Notes: a model not told the origin generated them from the letters alone. DNA of 64,000 bases from Leisingera sp. S132 (GCF_025144465.1 NZ_CP083553.1:3882290-3946289); one strand, 5' to 3'; shown: positions 44,346 to 53,188, numbered from the stretch's first letter. A program made the numbers and translations.

Positions 44346-45941
44346 ATGGCTCCCAAAGTACTCATCTCCGACAAGCTGTCCGAGGCCGCAGTCCAGATCT
44401 TCCGTGACCGCGGCATCGACGTCGACTTCCTGCCCGACGTGGGCAAGGACAAGGACAAGCTGGCGGAAATCATCGGCCAGTATGACGGCCTCGCCATCCG
44501 CTCCGCCACCAAGGTGACGGAAAAGATCCTGGAGAACGCCGGTAACCTCAAGGTGATCGGCCGCGCCGGTATTGGCACCGATAACATCGACAAGGAAGCC
44601 GCCTCCAAGCGCGGCGTCATTGTGATGAACACCCCCTTCGGCAACATGATCACCACTGCCGAACACGCGATTGCGATGATGTTCGCTGTCGCCCGCCAGC
44701 TGCCGGAAGCCTCGGCGTCCACCCATGCCGGCAAATGGGAAAAGTCCAAGTTCATGGGGGTTGAGCTGACCGCCAAGACCCTGGGCGTGATCGGTGCCGG
44801 CAACATCGGCGGTATCGTTTGCGACCGCGCCCGCGGCCTCAAGATGAAGGTTGTGGCCTTCGACCCCTATCTGAGCCAGGAAAAGGCCGACAAGATGGGC
44901 GTCGAAAAGGTTGAGCTGGATGAGCTTCTGGCGCGCGCCGACTTCATCACCCTGCACGTTCCGCTGACCGACCAGACACGCAACATTCTCTCCAAGGAGA
45001 ACCTGGAGAAGACCAAGAAGGGTGTGCGCATCATCAACTGTGCCCGTGGCGGCCTGGTGGACGAGGGCGCGCTGGCCGAACTGCTGACCTCCGGTCACGT
45101 GGCGGGCGCCGCCTTCGACGTGTTTTCGGTCGAACCGGCCAAGGAAAACGCCCTCTTTGGCCTGCCCAACGTGGTCTGCACCCCGCATCTGGGCGCCGCC
45201 ACCACCGAGGCGCAGGAAAACGTCGCCCTGCAGGTGGCCGAGCAGATGTCCAACTACCTGCTGACCGGGGCCGTGGAAAACGCGCTCAACATGCCCAGCG
45301 TCACGGCTGAGGAAGCCAAGGTCATGGGACCCTGGATCAAGCTGGCCGATCACCTGGGCAGCTTTGTCGGCCAGATGACCGACGAGCCGCTGAAGGCGAT
45401 CAACATCCTCTATGACGGTGTCGCCGCAGGCATGAATCTTGACGCGCTGAACTGCGCGGTGGTTGCGGGCATCATGAAACGCTCCAACCCGGAGGTGAAC
45501 CTGGTCTCCGCGCCGGTCGTCGCCAAGGAACGCGGTGTCCAGATCTCCACCACCAACCAGGACAAGTCCGGCTCCTTTGACGGCTACATCAAGGTGACCG
45601 CGGTGACCTCCAAGCGCGAACGTTCGGTGGCCGGCACCGTGTTCTCCGACGGCAAGCCGCGCTTCATCCAGATCAAGGGCATCAACATCGAGGCCGATGT
45701 GGGCGCGCATATGCTCTACACCACCAACGAGGACGTGCCCGGCATCATCGGCACCCTGGGCCACACCCTCGGTGATCACGGCGTCAACATCGCCAACTTC
45801 ACCCTGGGCCGGTCCGAGGCCGGCGGCGAAGCCATCGCGCTTCTCTATGTGGATAATGAAGTCCCGGCAGAAGTGCGCGCCAAACTGGCGGAAACCGGTC
45901 TGTTCAACCAGATCAAGCCGCTGCAGTTCGACGTCGCCTGA
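44346..45941 (+). CDS. serA: D-3-phosphoglycerate dehydrogenase
   Basis: A 531-residue NAD-dependent dehydrogenase, first enzyme of serine synthesis, of the long type: catalytic and NAD domains (about 1-315, with GVIGAGNIGGIVCDRARGL), an intervening domain (about 320-450) and a C-terminal ACT domain (about 455-530, VPGIIGTLGHTLGDHGVNIA) for serine feedback. It follows serC by 64 bp and ends in a strong terminator. Confidence 0.96.
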   Translation: MAPKVLISDKLSEAAVQIFRDRGIDVDFLPDVGKDKDKLAEIIGQYDGLAIRSATKVTEKILENAGNLKVIGRAGIGTDNIDKEAASKRGVIVMNTPFGNMITTAEHAIAMMFAVARQLPEASASTHAGKWEKSKFMGVELTAKTLGVIGAGNIGGIVCDRARGLKMKVVAFDPYLSQEKADKMGVEKVELDELLARADFITLHVPLTDQTRNILSKENLEKTKKGVRIINCARGGLVDEGALAELLTSGHVAGAAFDVFSVEPAKENALFGLPNVVCTPHLGAATTEAQENVALQVAEQMSNYLLTGAVENALNMPSVTAEEAKVMGPWIKLADHLGSFVGQMTDEPLKAINILYDGVAAGMNLDALNCAVVAGIMKRSNPEVNLVSAPVVAKERGVQISTTNQDKSGSFDGYIKVTAVTSKRERSVAGTVFSDGKPRFIQIKGINIEADVGAHMLYTTNEDVPGIIGTLGHTLGDHGVNIANFTLGRSEAGGEAIALLYVDNEVPAEVRAKLAETGLFNQIKPLQFDVA

Positions 45942-45964
45942 CCAGTTCGGCCAGTCTCTTGCAG

Positions 45965-45991
45965 AAGCCCCCGCCTGTGCCGCGGGGGCTT
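45965..45991 (+). terminator. Rho-independent terminator of serC-serA
   Basis: A 10-bp stem (AAGCCCCCGC / GCGGGGGCTT) with a 7-nt loop followed by TTCCTTT, 23 bp after the serA stop. Confidence 0.88.
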
Positions 45992-45996
45992 TTCCT

Positions 45997-46389
45997 TTAT
46001 CTCTGCTGCGCGAAGGCTGCCTTCTCCGGCCGGCTGCGCAGGACAACAACGCCGAACAGCAGCATCGACACCAGCGCCGCCAGCGACCCGGCTTTTGCCA
46101 GCATCTCGGTCTGCTCCAGAATTGCCAGCGGAATGCCGGGAACCAGAAGTGCCAGTGACAGCACGGTTGCAGCCAGATGGAGCCGCGGCAGCCCGCCTTC
46201 ACCGGCGCTTGGCACCAGGTGATAATAAAAGGCATAGATTGCGCAGCTGACCCAACCCAGCAGGTTCAGATGCCCATGCGCAGGCGACAGCAGGTGATCC
46301 TGGCTCGCCGACATCTGGATCCCCCAAGCCATACCGCCCAGGGCGCAGGCCACTGCAACCAGCATGAACACCCGTGCAATTCCATTCAT
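45997..46389 (-). CDS. Small four-helix membrane protein (heme-copper-oxidase-like)
   Basis: A 130-residue inner-membrane protein with four predicted helices. SPAHGHLNLLGWVSCAIYAFYYHL resembles the heme-ligand helix region of cbb3-type oxidase subunit I and NnrS-like proteins, but no full oxidase is possible at this length. Function unknown. ATG 46389 is chosen as the start of the first helix. Confidence 0.65.
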   Translation of the reverse strand: MNGIARVFMLVAVACALGGMAWGIQMSASQDHLLSPAHGHLNLLGWVSCAIYAFYYHLVPSAGEGGLPRLHLAATVLSLALLVPGIPLAILEQTEMLAKAGSLAALVSMLLFGVVVLRSRPEKAAFAQQR

Positions 46390-46566
46390 CCTTTGTCCCT
46401 CCCTTGACGCGGTTCCGTTTCTTCCATCGCCGGACACCGCGGATTTCGAAGCGCCAGCCTAACATACTTCTTTGATTTTTGGGGAATCCGGCTGCACCTC
46501 CCTTTCCGCGGGGTTGAGGTGCACGGCCCGATCCGGCATCAAAACGGCAAGAGCAAAGGACAGCAG

Positions 46567-47295
46567 ATGACTTCCCCGATCTACGCCATTGGCGACATTC
46601 ACGGCCAGCTCGCCATGCTGGAACAGGCGCTGGCGCTGATCGAGGCGGACGGCGGCGCAGATGCCCGCATCGTGTTCCTCGGGGATTACACAGACCGCGG
46701 CCCGGACAGCCGCGGTCTGATCGAACGGCTGCTGCAGGGCCAGGCGGCGGGCCGCAGCTGGATTTTCCTCAAGGGCAACCACGACCGCATGTTCTCAATG
46801 TTCCTCGAGAGCTACCCGCGCAACGACGCCCGGCTTCTCGTCGGCTACCACTGGCTGCACGACCGCATCGGCGGCATTGAGACCCTGCAGTCCTACGGCG
46901 TCCAGGTCGAAGAAAGCGACCGCATCTACCAGACCCACGCCCGTGCCCGCGCTGCAGTCCCGCAGGCGCATCTAGACTTCCTGGCAGGCCTCAAACCCTG
47001 CCACCAGGAGGGCGAACTGCTGTTCGTCCACGCGGGCATCCGCCCCGGCCTGCCGCTGGAGTGCCAGAGCGAGGACGACCTGATCTGGATCCGCCAGGAA
47101 TTCCTGAACGACGAACGCGCCCACCCCTGGCTGGTGGTGCATGGGCACACTCCGGGGAAACGGGCGGAGCATCACGTGAACCGGGTCAACCTCGACAGCG
47201 GCGCCGGCTATGGCCGCCCGCTCACCGCTGCGGTGTTCGAAGGCCGCGACTGCTGGCTGCTGACAGAAGCGGGCAGGGTGCCGCTGAGACCCTGA
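46567..47295 (+). CDS. PPP-family serine/threonine protein phosphatase
   Basis: A 242-residue metallophosphoesterase with the complete set of PPP motifs: GDIHGQ, GDYTDRGP, GNHD and a late HGHT. Bacterial members (PrpA/PrpB-like) dephosphorylate phosphoproteins or dinucleotides. ATG 46567 follows AAAGGACAG. It is followed by a palindromic intergenic element. Confidence 0.9.
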   Translation: MTSPIYAIGDIHGQLAMLEQALALIEADGGADARIVFLGDYTDRGPDSRGLIERLLQGQAAGRSWIFLKGNHDRMFSMFLESYPRNDARLLVGYHWLHDRIGGIETLQSYGVQVEESDRIYQTHARARAAVPQAHLDFLAGLKPCHQEGELLFVHAGIRPGLPLECQSEDDLIWIRQEFLNDERAHPWLVVHGHTPGKRAEHHVNRVNLDSGAGYGRPLTAAVFEGRDCWLLTEAGRVPLRP

Positions 47296-47310
47296 TCTGC
47301 ATTTCATCTT

Positions 47311-47364
47311 TCTCGAAATACTCTGGGGGAGAGCGCCAAAGGCGCGAGGGGGCAAAGCCCCCCT
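47311..47364. repeat. Roseobacter-type palindromic intergenic element
   Basis: The stretch TTTCTCGAAATACTCTGG followed by two hairpins, GCGCC-AAA-GGCGC (47333-47345) and GGGGGC-AAA-GCCCCC (47348-47362), is the style of intergenic element I know as frequent between convergent genes in roseobacters. Here it separates a phosphatase from tdh and may terminate on both strands. Copy number must be checked on the full genome. Confidence 0.55.
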
Positions 47365-47374
47365 CAACCGGCCG

Positions 47375-48421
47375 TCACGTCCAGTCCAGCACCACCTTGC
47401 CGCTGGAGCCTGATTTCATCGCCGCAAAGCCTTCGGCGAAATCATCGACGCCGAACCGGTGGGTGATGACCCGGCTCACATCCAGCCCGTTCTGCAGCAT
47501 GGCAATCATCTTGTACCAGGTCTCGAACATCTCGCGACCGTAGACCCCTTTGAGGGTGATCGCCTTGAACACGATCCGCGACCAGTCGACCGGCGACTTG
47601 CCCGGCGGAATGCCAAGGAGCGCAATCTTGCCGCCCATCACCAGCGCCTCCACCATCTGATCCAGTGCGGCCTGCGAACCGGACATCTCCAGCCCGACGT
47701 CAAAGCCCTGCTTCATGCCCAGCTCCCGGATCACGTCCTGCAGCTCTTCCTTGGACACATCCACCGTGCGCACCGCCGGCATCACATGCGCAGCCAGCTT
47801 CAAACGGTCCGGGTTAATGTCGGTGATCACCACATGCCGCGCCCCGGCATGTTTCGCCACCGCCGCGGCCATGATGCCAATGGGGCCTGCCCCGGTGATC
47901 AGAACATCCTCCCCCAAGAGATCAAAGCTCAGCGCCGTGTGCACCGCATTGCCCAAGGGGTCCAGGATCGCGCCGATCTCGTCCGGAATGTCATCCGGCA
48001 GCGGCACCACGTTAAAGGCCGGCAGCTTCAGATACTGGGCAAAAGCTCCCTGCTCGTTCACCCCGATGCCGCGGGTGCCCGGGTCCAGGTGGAACTTGCC
48101 GGCCCGGCTCTGGCGCGAGTCGGTCTTGATCAGATGCCCCTCGCCGGAGCAGCGCTGCCCCACCGTCAGATCGGTGACATTGCGGCCGATCTCGACAATC
48201 TCGCCCGCGAACTCATGGCCGGTGATCATCGGCACCGGCACGGTGTGCGCGGCCCATTCATCCCAGTTCCAGATGTGGATGTCGGTGCCGCAGATGCCGG
48301 TTTTCTTCACCTTGATCAGCACCTCGTCGGGGCCGATCTCCGGCACCGGCGCCTGCACCATCCACAGGCCCTCCTGCGGATGGCTCTTTTCCAGCGCCTT
48401 CATCGTGTTCGGACGGCTCAT
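47375..48421 (-). CDS. tdh: L-threonine 3-dehydrogenase, structural-zinc cysteines missing
   Basis: A 348-residue zinc dehydrogenase oxidising threonine to 2-amino-3-ketobutyrate. Catalytic zinc ligands are present ([15 protein letters not shown]) and the NAD-binding [10 protein letters not shown] is intact. In the lobe where the E. coli enzyme has four structural-zinc cysteines, the residues here are K, S, S and D ([18 protein letters not shown]). Overlap with kbl (ATGA) fixes the pathway: threonine to glycine plus acetyl-CoA. Confidence 0.93.
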   Translation of the reverse strand: MSRPNTMKALEKSHPQEGLWMVQAPVPEIGPDEVLIKVKKTGICGTDIHIWNWDEWAAHTVPVPMITGHEFAGEIVEIGRNVTDLTVGQRCSGEGHLIKTDSRQSRAGKFHLDPGTRGIGVNEQGAFAQYLKLPAFNVVPLPDDIPDEIGAILDPLGNAVHTALSFDLLGEDVLITGAGPIGIMAAAVAKHAGARHVVITDINPDRLKLAAHVMPAVRTVDVSKEELQDVIRELGMKQGFDVGLEMSGSQAALDQMVEALVMGGKIALLGIPPGKSPVDWSRIVFKAITLKGVYGREMFETWYKMIAMLQNGLDVSRVITHRFGVDDFAEGFAAMKSGSSGKVVLDWT

Positions 48422-49605
48422 GACAGGATCCCCAATTCCTTGCCCACCTTGCCAAAGGCGGCCAATGCCCGGTCCAGCTCATCCCGTGTCAGCGCCGCAT
48501 TCATCTGAGTGCGGATCCGCGCCTGGCCGCGCGGCACGACAGGGAAGAAGAAGCCGGAGACATAGACGCCCTCGTCGAACAGACGCGCCGCCATATCCTG
48601 CGCCAGCTGCGCTTCGCCCAGCATCACCGGGATGATCGGATGCTCACCCGGCAGCAGGTCAAAGCCCAGTTTCTCCAGCCCCGCGCGCCAGTATTTCGCA
48701 TTCTCGAACAGCTGCGCCCGCAGCCCGTCCCCTTCCTCCACCAGCCGGATCGCCTCCAGCCCGGCAGCAACAATCGATGGCGGCAGCGAATTGGAGAACA
48801 GATAGGGCCGCGCCCGCTGCCGCAGCAGGTCGATCACCGGCTGCGGCCCGGCGATGTAACCGCCGATGGCCCCCCCAAGTGCCTTGCCCAAGGTTCCCGT
48901 CAGGATATCCACGTCCACCCCGAAATGCTCCGGCGTGCCGGCGCCTGTTGCGCCCATGAAGCCGGTGGCATGGCAGTCATCCACCATCACGATGGCATCG
49001 TATTTGTCCGCCAGCGCCCGGATCTCCGGCAGCTTCGCCAGATAACCGTCCATCGAGAACACGCCGTCGGTAGCGATCATGATATGGCGTGCGCCGTCCT
49101 CGCGGGCTTGCTTCAGCCAGGCCTCCAGGTCGTTCATATCGCTGTTCAGGTAGCGGTAGCGCTTTGCCTTGCACAACCGGATGCCGTCGATGATCGAGGC
49201 ATGGTTCAGGCTGTCGGAGATGATCGCATCCTCCGGCCCCAAGAGCGGTTCGAACAGCCCGCCATTGGCGTCGAAACAGGCGGCGAACAGGATCGAATCA
49301 TCCTTGCCCAGGAACTTCGCCAGCCTCTGCTCCAGCTCCCGGTGGATATCCTGGGTGCCGCAGATGAACCGGACAGAGGCCATGCCGAACCCATTCGGCT
49401 CCATTGCATCCTTGGCGGCCTTGATCAGGGCGGGGTGGTCGGCCAGACCCAGATAGTTGTTGGCGCACAGGTTGATCACCTCGCGTCCGCCAACCGTGAT
49501 CTCGCCCCCCTGCGGGGAGGTGATCATTCGCTCGCGCTTGTACAGCCCCTCACCCTTGATCTGGGCCAGCGTGTTGGAGATGTCGGTCAGAAAAGCAGTG
49601 GACAT
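48418..49605 (-). CDS. kbl: Glycine C-acetyltransferase (2-amino-3-ketobutyrate CoA ligase)
   Basis: A 395-residue PLP enzyme of the alpha-oxoamine synthase family cleaving 2-amino-3-ketobutyrate with CoA into glycine and acetyl-CoA. Motifs: [16 protein letters not shown] and the Schiff-base lysine in [10 protein letters not shown] start at ATG 49605 (GGGAG 7 bases upstream) rather than the TTG six bases earlier. It is the first gene of the kbl-tdh operon. Confidence 0.95.
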   Translation of the reverse strand: MSTAFLTDISNTLAQIKGEGLYKRERMITSPQGGEITVGGREVINLCANNYLGLADHPALIKAAKDAMEPNGFGMASVRFICGTQDIHRELEQRLAKFLGKDDSILFAACFDANGGLFEPLLGPEDAIISDSLNHASIIDGIRLCKAKRYRYLNSDMNDLEAWLKQAREDGARHIMIATDGVFSMDGYLAKLPEIRALADKYDAIVMVDDCHATGFMGATGAGTPEHFGVDVDILTGTLGKALGGAIGGYIAGPQPVIDLLRQRARPYLFSNSLPPSIVAAGLEAIRLVEEGDGLRAQLFENAKYWRAGLEKLGFDLLPGEHPIIPVMLGEAQLAQDMAARLFDEGVYVSGFFFPVVPRGQARIRTQMNAALTRDELDRALAAFGKVGKELGILS

Positions 49606-49766
49606 GCGCAAACTCCCTTGGTGTCTCGAGTCGCGTGTCTATCATAGCGGATGCGTTTCCGGAATACAGGATTTCAGCATTGCGGAAAAAAATCCGTGAA
49701 ACTGGAATGTGTGGGTGAAAATCCGCCGAACCGGACTATTTGTCCCGGCAACAGGGAGGGCACGGC

Positions 49767-50168
49767 ATGGCCAGAGTCACGGGAATAGGCGGGGTTTTCA
49801 TCAAGGCGCGCAGCGACGCCAAGGCGCTGGCAGAGTGGTACAGCGACCGTCTGGGACTGGATCTGCAGGAGTTCGGCGGTGCGGTGCTGAACTGGCAGGA
49901 CGACACCGCAGAGGATGGCGGCCTGACCGTCTGGGGCACGGCCGATGCGGACGGCACCTGGTTTGACCCCAGCACTGCCGGTTTCATGATCAACTACCGG
50001 ATCGACGATATGGACGGGATGATCGCGCAGCTCAAGGCCGCAGGTATTTCCATCCTGAAAGGGCCGGACACCTATGAGAACGGCCGTTTTGCCTGGATCA
50101 TGGACCCGGAGGGCAACAAGGTGGAACTGTGGGAGCCAAAGCTCTGGGATGAGAAGAACAAGGGCTGA
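49767..50168 (+). CDS. VOC/glyoxalase-superfamily protein
   Basis: A 133-residue protein with the two paired beta-alpha-beta-beta-beta modules of the VOC fold (opening MARVTGIGGVFIKARSDAKAL, and closing MDPEGNKVELWEP with a metal-ligand-type glutamate). Substrate unknown. ATG 49767 follows GGGAGGG by 6 bases and is preferred to the in-frame ATG nine codons upstream. Confidence 0.8.
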   Translation: MARVTGIGGVFIKARSDAKALAEWYSDRLGLDLQEFGGAVLNWQDDTAEDGGLTVWGTADADGTWFDPSTAGFMINYRIDDMDGMIAQLKAAGISILKGPDTYENGRFAWIMDPEGNKVELWEPKLWDEKNKG

Positions 50169-50196
50169 CCTGCAAAAGAAACTGCCCAAAAGAAAA

Positions 50197-50220
50197 CGCG
50201 GCCCCCCGTGGGGAGCCGCG
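50197..50220 (-). terminator. Rho-independent terminator of the cold-shock gene
   Basis: A GC stem (CGCGGCCCCCC pairing with GGGGAGCCGCG, one mismatch) followed on the minus strand by TTTTCTTTT, about 26 bp after the cspA-type stop codon. Confidence 0.85.
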
Positions 50221-50245
50221 CTTCCAATCAGCAAAGCTGTCTGGC

Positions 50246-50452
50246 TTACACCAGTTCCAGGTTCACCGCCGACTCGCGGCCGTCACGGCCGGGCTCGATG
50301 TCGAAGGTGACTTTCTGGTTGTCCGCCAGGCCGGTCAGGCCGGAACGCTCAACAGCGGAGATGTGCACGAACACATCTTTGCTGCCGCCGTCGGGTGCGA
50401 TGAAGCCGAAGCCTTTGGTGGTGTTGAACCATTTTACGGTGCCGGTGGCCAT
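50246..50452 (-). CDS. cspA: Cold-shock-domain protein
   Basis: A 68-residue single-stranded nucleic-acid-binding protein with both RNA-binding motifs (KGFGFI and VFVHI) and the usual start [16 protein letters not shown]. These proteins act as RNA chaperones. The start ATG 50452 has TAGGAG upstream in a hairpin-bearing leader. The paralogue number letter is not certain. Confidence 0.95.
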   Translation of the reverse strand: MATGTVKWFNTTKGFGFIAPDGGSKDVFVHISAVERSGLTGLADNQKVTFDIEPGRDGRESAVNLELV

Positions 50453-50590
50453 ATCCGTAGTCTCCTAATTTTGCTGCCCGCGGAACTGCGGCAGCCTGGC
50501 GTAGTCGGTCTGGATCGAGAGACTGATAACGCCGCAGAGCGGGAGACAGTGGATCGACAAGAATAACGTTAGCGGACCACATATGGTCTG
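50453..50590 (-). promoter_or_regulatory. Leader and promoter region of the cold-shock gene
   Basis: About 140 bp containing a stem GCTGCC/GGCAGC (50473-50495) directly before the ribosome site TAGGAG, and a 14-bp palindrome GACCA-CATA-TGGTC at 50575-50588. Long structured leaders are usual for cold-inducible csp genes; that it is a thermosensor is inference. Confidence 0.4.
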
Positions 50591-50793
50591 TCCCCCCGAG
50601 TCGTTCAAGGGGAATGTGCATAAAAGGCCCAAGGTGGGGTATTCTTGCCGAGAACTGCCAGCGGGTACTGCCGCCGCCGATGGAACGGGTTTGAACTACC
50701 CATTCTTCCTACAGGAGCAACAGCGCAAGCCCCCAGGGCAGCTATTTCCGTTGTCGGCACCCTCCAGGTCGGGCAGGGTCCTTACCAACTTTT
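50591..50793. other. Intergenic stretch without a recognised feature
   Basis: About 200 bp between the cold-shock promoter region and the 49-codon membrane peptide gene. Only short unconvincing frames are present. Composition is lower in GC than the surrounding genes. Confidence 0.4.
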
Positions 50794-50943
50794 TCAAGAC
50801 CCAAATTCATTTATTGCAATAATCACCAATGCGGATAGCGACACGAAGACAGCCATCCCAAGGAACACAATTAGGAACAATCGAACCGTTGCCGCGAAAA
50901 ACTGAAGACGCCTGCTGAGCGAGCTTCGAAACTTCTTAAACAC
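50794..50943 (-). CDS. Small single-helix membrane protein
   Basis: A 49-residue frame starting GTG 50943 with AAGGA 11 bases upstream. The product has a basic N-terminus (FKKFRSSLSRRLQFF), then one strongly hydrophobic helix (RLFLIVFLGMAVFVSL, continuing ALVIIAI) and a short polar tail NEFGS. That is the pattern of a small inner-membrane protein with a cytoplasmic N-terminus. Codons are less GC-rich than in neighbours. It lies 42 bp downstream of the XRE-cupin gene in the same direction and may be co-transcribed. Family unknown. Confidence 0.5.
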   Translation of the reverse strand: MFKKFRSSLSRRLQFFAATVRLFLIVFLGMAVFVSLSALVIIAINEFGS

Positions 50944-50985
50944 TGTTTGATGGTTCCTTTTCAAAGCGCCTTTTTTTGCTCAAAA

Positions 50986-51552
50986 TCAAGCATTCTTCAC
51001 AATCAGAAACACCCGCGCAGGCCCCTCGGGCGCGGTGATCGAATGGGCCACATCGGCGGCATAGCGGGCGGTGTCGCCGGCCTGCAGCTGGTCCCTGGCA
51101 TTGCCTGAGCTGACCGTGATTTCGCCCTCCAGCACCGTCAGTTGCTCCAGTGCGCCGCGGGTGTGGGGCTGGCTGACCAGCGCGCCGCCTTGATCAAAGC
51201 GGATGTCATAGACCTCGTGCCCCCCGGCCTCTTCCGGCGGCGACAGGATGCGGATGCGGCAGCCCTGGCCCATGTTCTCGATCTTGGGCACATCGCTCGC
51301 GCGCAGCACCTCAATCCGGTCCTGCATGTCGCCCGCTTCCAAGAGGCCTGCAAAATCCACCTGCAGCGCGCGCGTGAGGTTCCACAGCGTCGCAATGGTG
51401 GGGGAGCTTTCGCCGCGCTCAATCTGGCTCACCATCGAGCGGCTGACGCCCGACAGGTTGGCGACCGCTTCCAGGCTCAGGCCTTGCGCGCGGCGCGCCT
51501 CTTTCAGGCGGGCGGGCAGCAGGGTCAGGATATCGTCTGTGTTTTCCGTCAT
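50986..51552 (-). CDS. XRE-family regulator with cupin domain
   Basis: A 188-residue regulator: N-terminal helix-turn-helix (residues about 12-70, LSLEAVANLSGVSRSMVSQIERG) and a C-terminal cupin (about 110-185) that would bind a small ligand. Many such proteins control amino-acid, amine or fatty-acid genes. ATG 51552 starts the HTH; the much longer open frame upstream is antisense to the thiolase and not real. It is divergent from the thiolase, with phased repeats between them. Confidence 0.88.
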   Translation of the reverse strand: MTENTDDILTLLPARLKEARRAQGLSLEAVANLSGVSRSMVSQIERGESSPTIATLWNLTRALQVDFAGLLEAGDMQDRIEVLRASDVPKIENMGQGCRIRILSPPEEAGGHEVYDIRFDQGGALVSQPHTRGALEQLTVLEGEITVSSGNARDQLQAGDTARYAADVAHSITAPEGPARVFLIVKNA

Positions 51553-51623
51553 GACGGATTCTCTGCTCTGACGGGCGGCATTTGTCAATTGATCCGGCAA
51601 ATCGCGGATGCTGCGCCGCGGCG

Positions 51624-51656
51624 GTGCACAGGGGGTGTACAAGGGGTGCACAGGGG
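51624..51656. repeat. Three 11-bp-phased GTGCAC/GTGTAC repeats, candidate operator
   Basis: Palindromic hexamers GTGCAC (51624), GTGTAC (51635) and GTGCAC (51646) recur exactly every 11 bp within the unit GTGYACARGGG, and a degenerate fourth unit GTGACG starts at 51657. The 15-mer GGTGCACAGGGGGTG is repeated 22 bp apart. The array lies 72 bp before the XRE-cupin start and about 95 bp before the thiolase start. One-helical-turn spacing suggests cooperative binding of a regulator on one face of the DNA. Confidence 0.6.
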
Positions 51657-51750
51657 GTGACGCCGCGTTTCCATGACGGCACGTCCCGGCAGACAGGCCC
51701 ATGCTGCGGGCGCATACTGGCGGTAACGCAGGAGTTGAGGAGTAAGACCA

Positions 51751-52926
51751 ATGACAGATATCGTGATCCTGGATGGCGCCCGCACCGCCATCGGCACCTT
51801 TGGCGGCGCGCTGGCAAACACCGCGCCGATCGACCTGGCTGCCACCGTGTCCAAAGCGGCGCTGGAGCGTTCCGGGGTGGAGGGCGCGCAGATCGGCCAT
51901 GTGGTGTTCGGCCACATCATCAACACCGAACCCCGCGACATGTACCTGAGCCGGGTCGCGGCGATGCAGGCGGGGGTGCCGGACGTGGTGCCGGCAATGA
52001 ACGTGAACCGCCTCTGCGGTTCCGGCGTGCAGGCAATTGTATCCGCTTATCAATCGCTTGCCTTGGGGGACGCAGAGTTCGCCCTGGCTGGCGGCGCCGA
52101 GAACATGTCGCGCAGCCCCTATATCCTCCAGCAAAGCCGCTGGGGTGCCAAGATGGGGGATGTGAAGTCGCTCGACATGATGCTGGGCGCGCTGAACTGC
52201 CCGTTCGGCACCGGCCATATGGGGGTGACGGCAGAGAATGTCGCCGATGAGCACGCCATCACCCGCGAGCAGATGGACGCATTTGCGCTCACCAGCCAGA
52301 GCCGTGCCGCCGCGGCCATCGAAGCCGGACATTTCAAGTCCCAGATCGCACCGGTCGAGGTGAAGGTGAAGCGTGACATGGTGCCTTTCGAAGTGGACGA
52401 GCACCCGAAGGCCACCACGCCCGAGGCGCTGGCTGGACTGCGGGCGGTGTTCCAGAAGGACGGTCGCGTAACTGCCGGAAATGCCAGCGGAATCAACGAC
52501 GGCGCTGCAGCTATGGTGCTGTCCACGGCGGCTGCGGCTGAACGGGCCGGGCTGAAACCGAAGGCCCGCATTCTGGGCTATGCCCATGCGGGAGTGCGTC
52601 CTGAAGTGATGGGTATCGGTCCAGTGCCCGCAGTGCGCAACCTTTTGGAGAAAACTGGTCTGTCCGCCGCTGATTTCGACGTCATCGAGTCGAACGAAGC
52701 CTTCGCCTCCCAAGCCTTGGCCGTGAACAAGGAATTGGGGCTGGATCCGGCCAAGGTGAACCCCAACGGCGGCGCCATCGCGCTGGGCCATCCGGTTGGT
52801 GCGACAGGTGCCATTATCACCCTGAAAACAATGTATGAATTGGAGCGTACCGGTGGTTCCAAAGGGCTGATCACCATGTGCATCGGCGGCGGTCAGGGCA
52901 TTGCCCTGGCGATTGAGCGCCTTTGA
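51751..52926 (+). CDS. Acetyl-CoA C-acetyltransferase (thiolase)
   Basis: A 391-residue thiolase with nucleophile C89 in NRLCGSGVQAI, the histidine of GHPVGATGA and the second cysteine of CIGGGQG near the C-terminus. It condenses two acetyl-CoA units or cleaves 3-ketoacyl-CoA. Without phaB or beta-oxidation partners beside it, direction (polyhydroxybutyrate synthesis or degradation) is open. Divergent XRE-cupin protein is the probable regulator. Confidence 0.92.
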   Translation: MTDIVILDGARTAIGTFGGALANTAPIDLAATVSKAALERSGVEGAQIGHVVFGHIINTEPRDMYLSRVAAMQAGVPDVVPAMNVNRLCGSGVQAIVSAYQSLALGDAEFALAGGAENMSRSPYILQQSRWGAKMGDVKSLDMMLGALNCPFGTGHMGVTAENVADEHAITREQMDAFALTSQSRAAAAIEAGHFKSQIAPVEVKVKRDMVPFEVDEHPKATTPEALAGLRAVFQKDGRVTAGNASGINDGAAAMVLSTAAAAERAGLKPKARILGYAHAGVRPEVMGIGPVPAVRNLLEKTGLSAADFDVIESNEAFASQALAVNKELGLDPAKVNPNGGAIALGHPVGATGAIITLKTMYELERTGGSKGLITMCIGGGQGIALAIERL

Positions 52927-52939
52927 CACAACACGGCAT

Positions 52940-52960
52940 CGGGGCCGGCATACGGCCCCG
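52940..52960 (+). terminator. Weak hairpin after the thiolase gene
   Basis: An 8-bp perfect stem (CGGGGCCG / CGGCCCCG) with a GCATA loop, 13 bp after the stop. There is no U-run (TGCCTGCCC follows), so termination may be partial. Confidence 0.5.
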
Positions 52961-53188
52961 TGCCTGCCCTGACCCGCCAGCCGAAGCGGCTTTTATGGGC
53001 AGGTTACGGTTCTTTGGTATACAATAAATACAATCTAAAGTAGTATTAATTGTATGGTGAGAATCGCTTTAAGTTACACCTTTCTTGCTATGAGCGCGCT
53101 GGAATGAGCTCCGTAGAGCTTTGAAAAGCCAGCCAAAGGTGATGCGGCTGCGCAGTCAGCGCCGGCCGCAGACTGGTAAGGGGGCGTA
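52961..53188. other. AT-rich upstream region of the receiver-protein gene
   Basis: About 230 bp with a distinctly AT-rich core (about 53018-53055). ATG 53053 opens a 17-codon frame ending in TGA at 53106, which could be a leader peptide, but no strong ribosome site supports it. GGGGGC precedes the receiver gene's ATG at 53189. Promoter elements not fixed. Confidence 0.35.

Noticed and set aside
50986..52929. 647-codon minus-strand frame spanning the thiolase region
   Set aside because: Only its last 188 codons (the XRE-cupin protein) are real; the rest is antisense to the well-supported thiolase.
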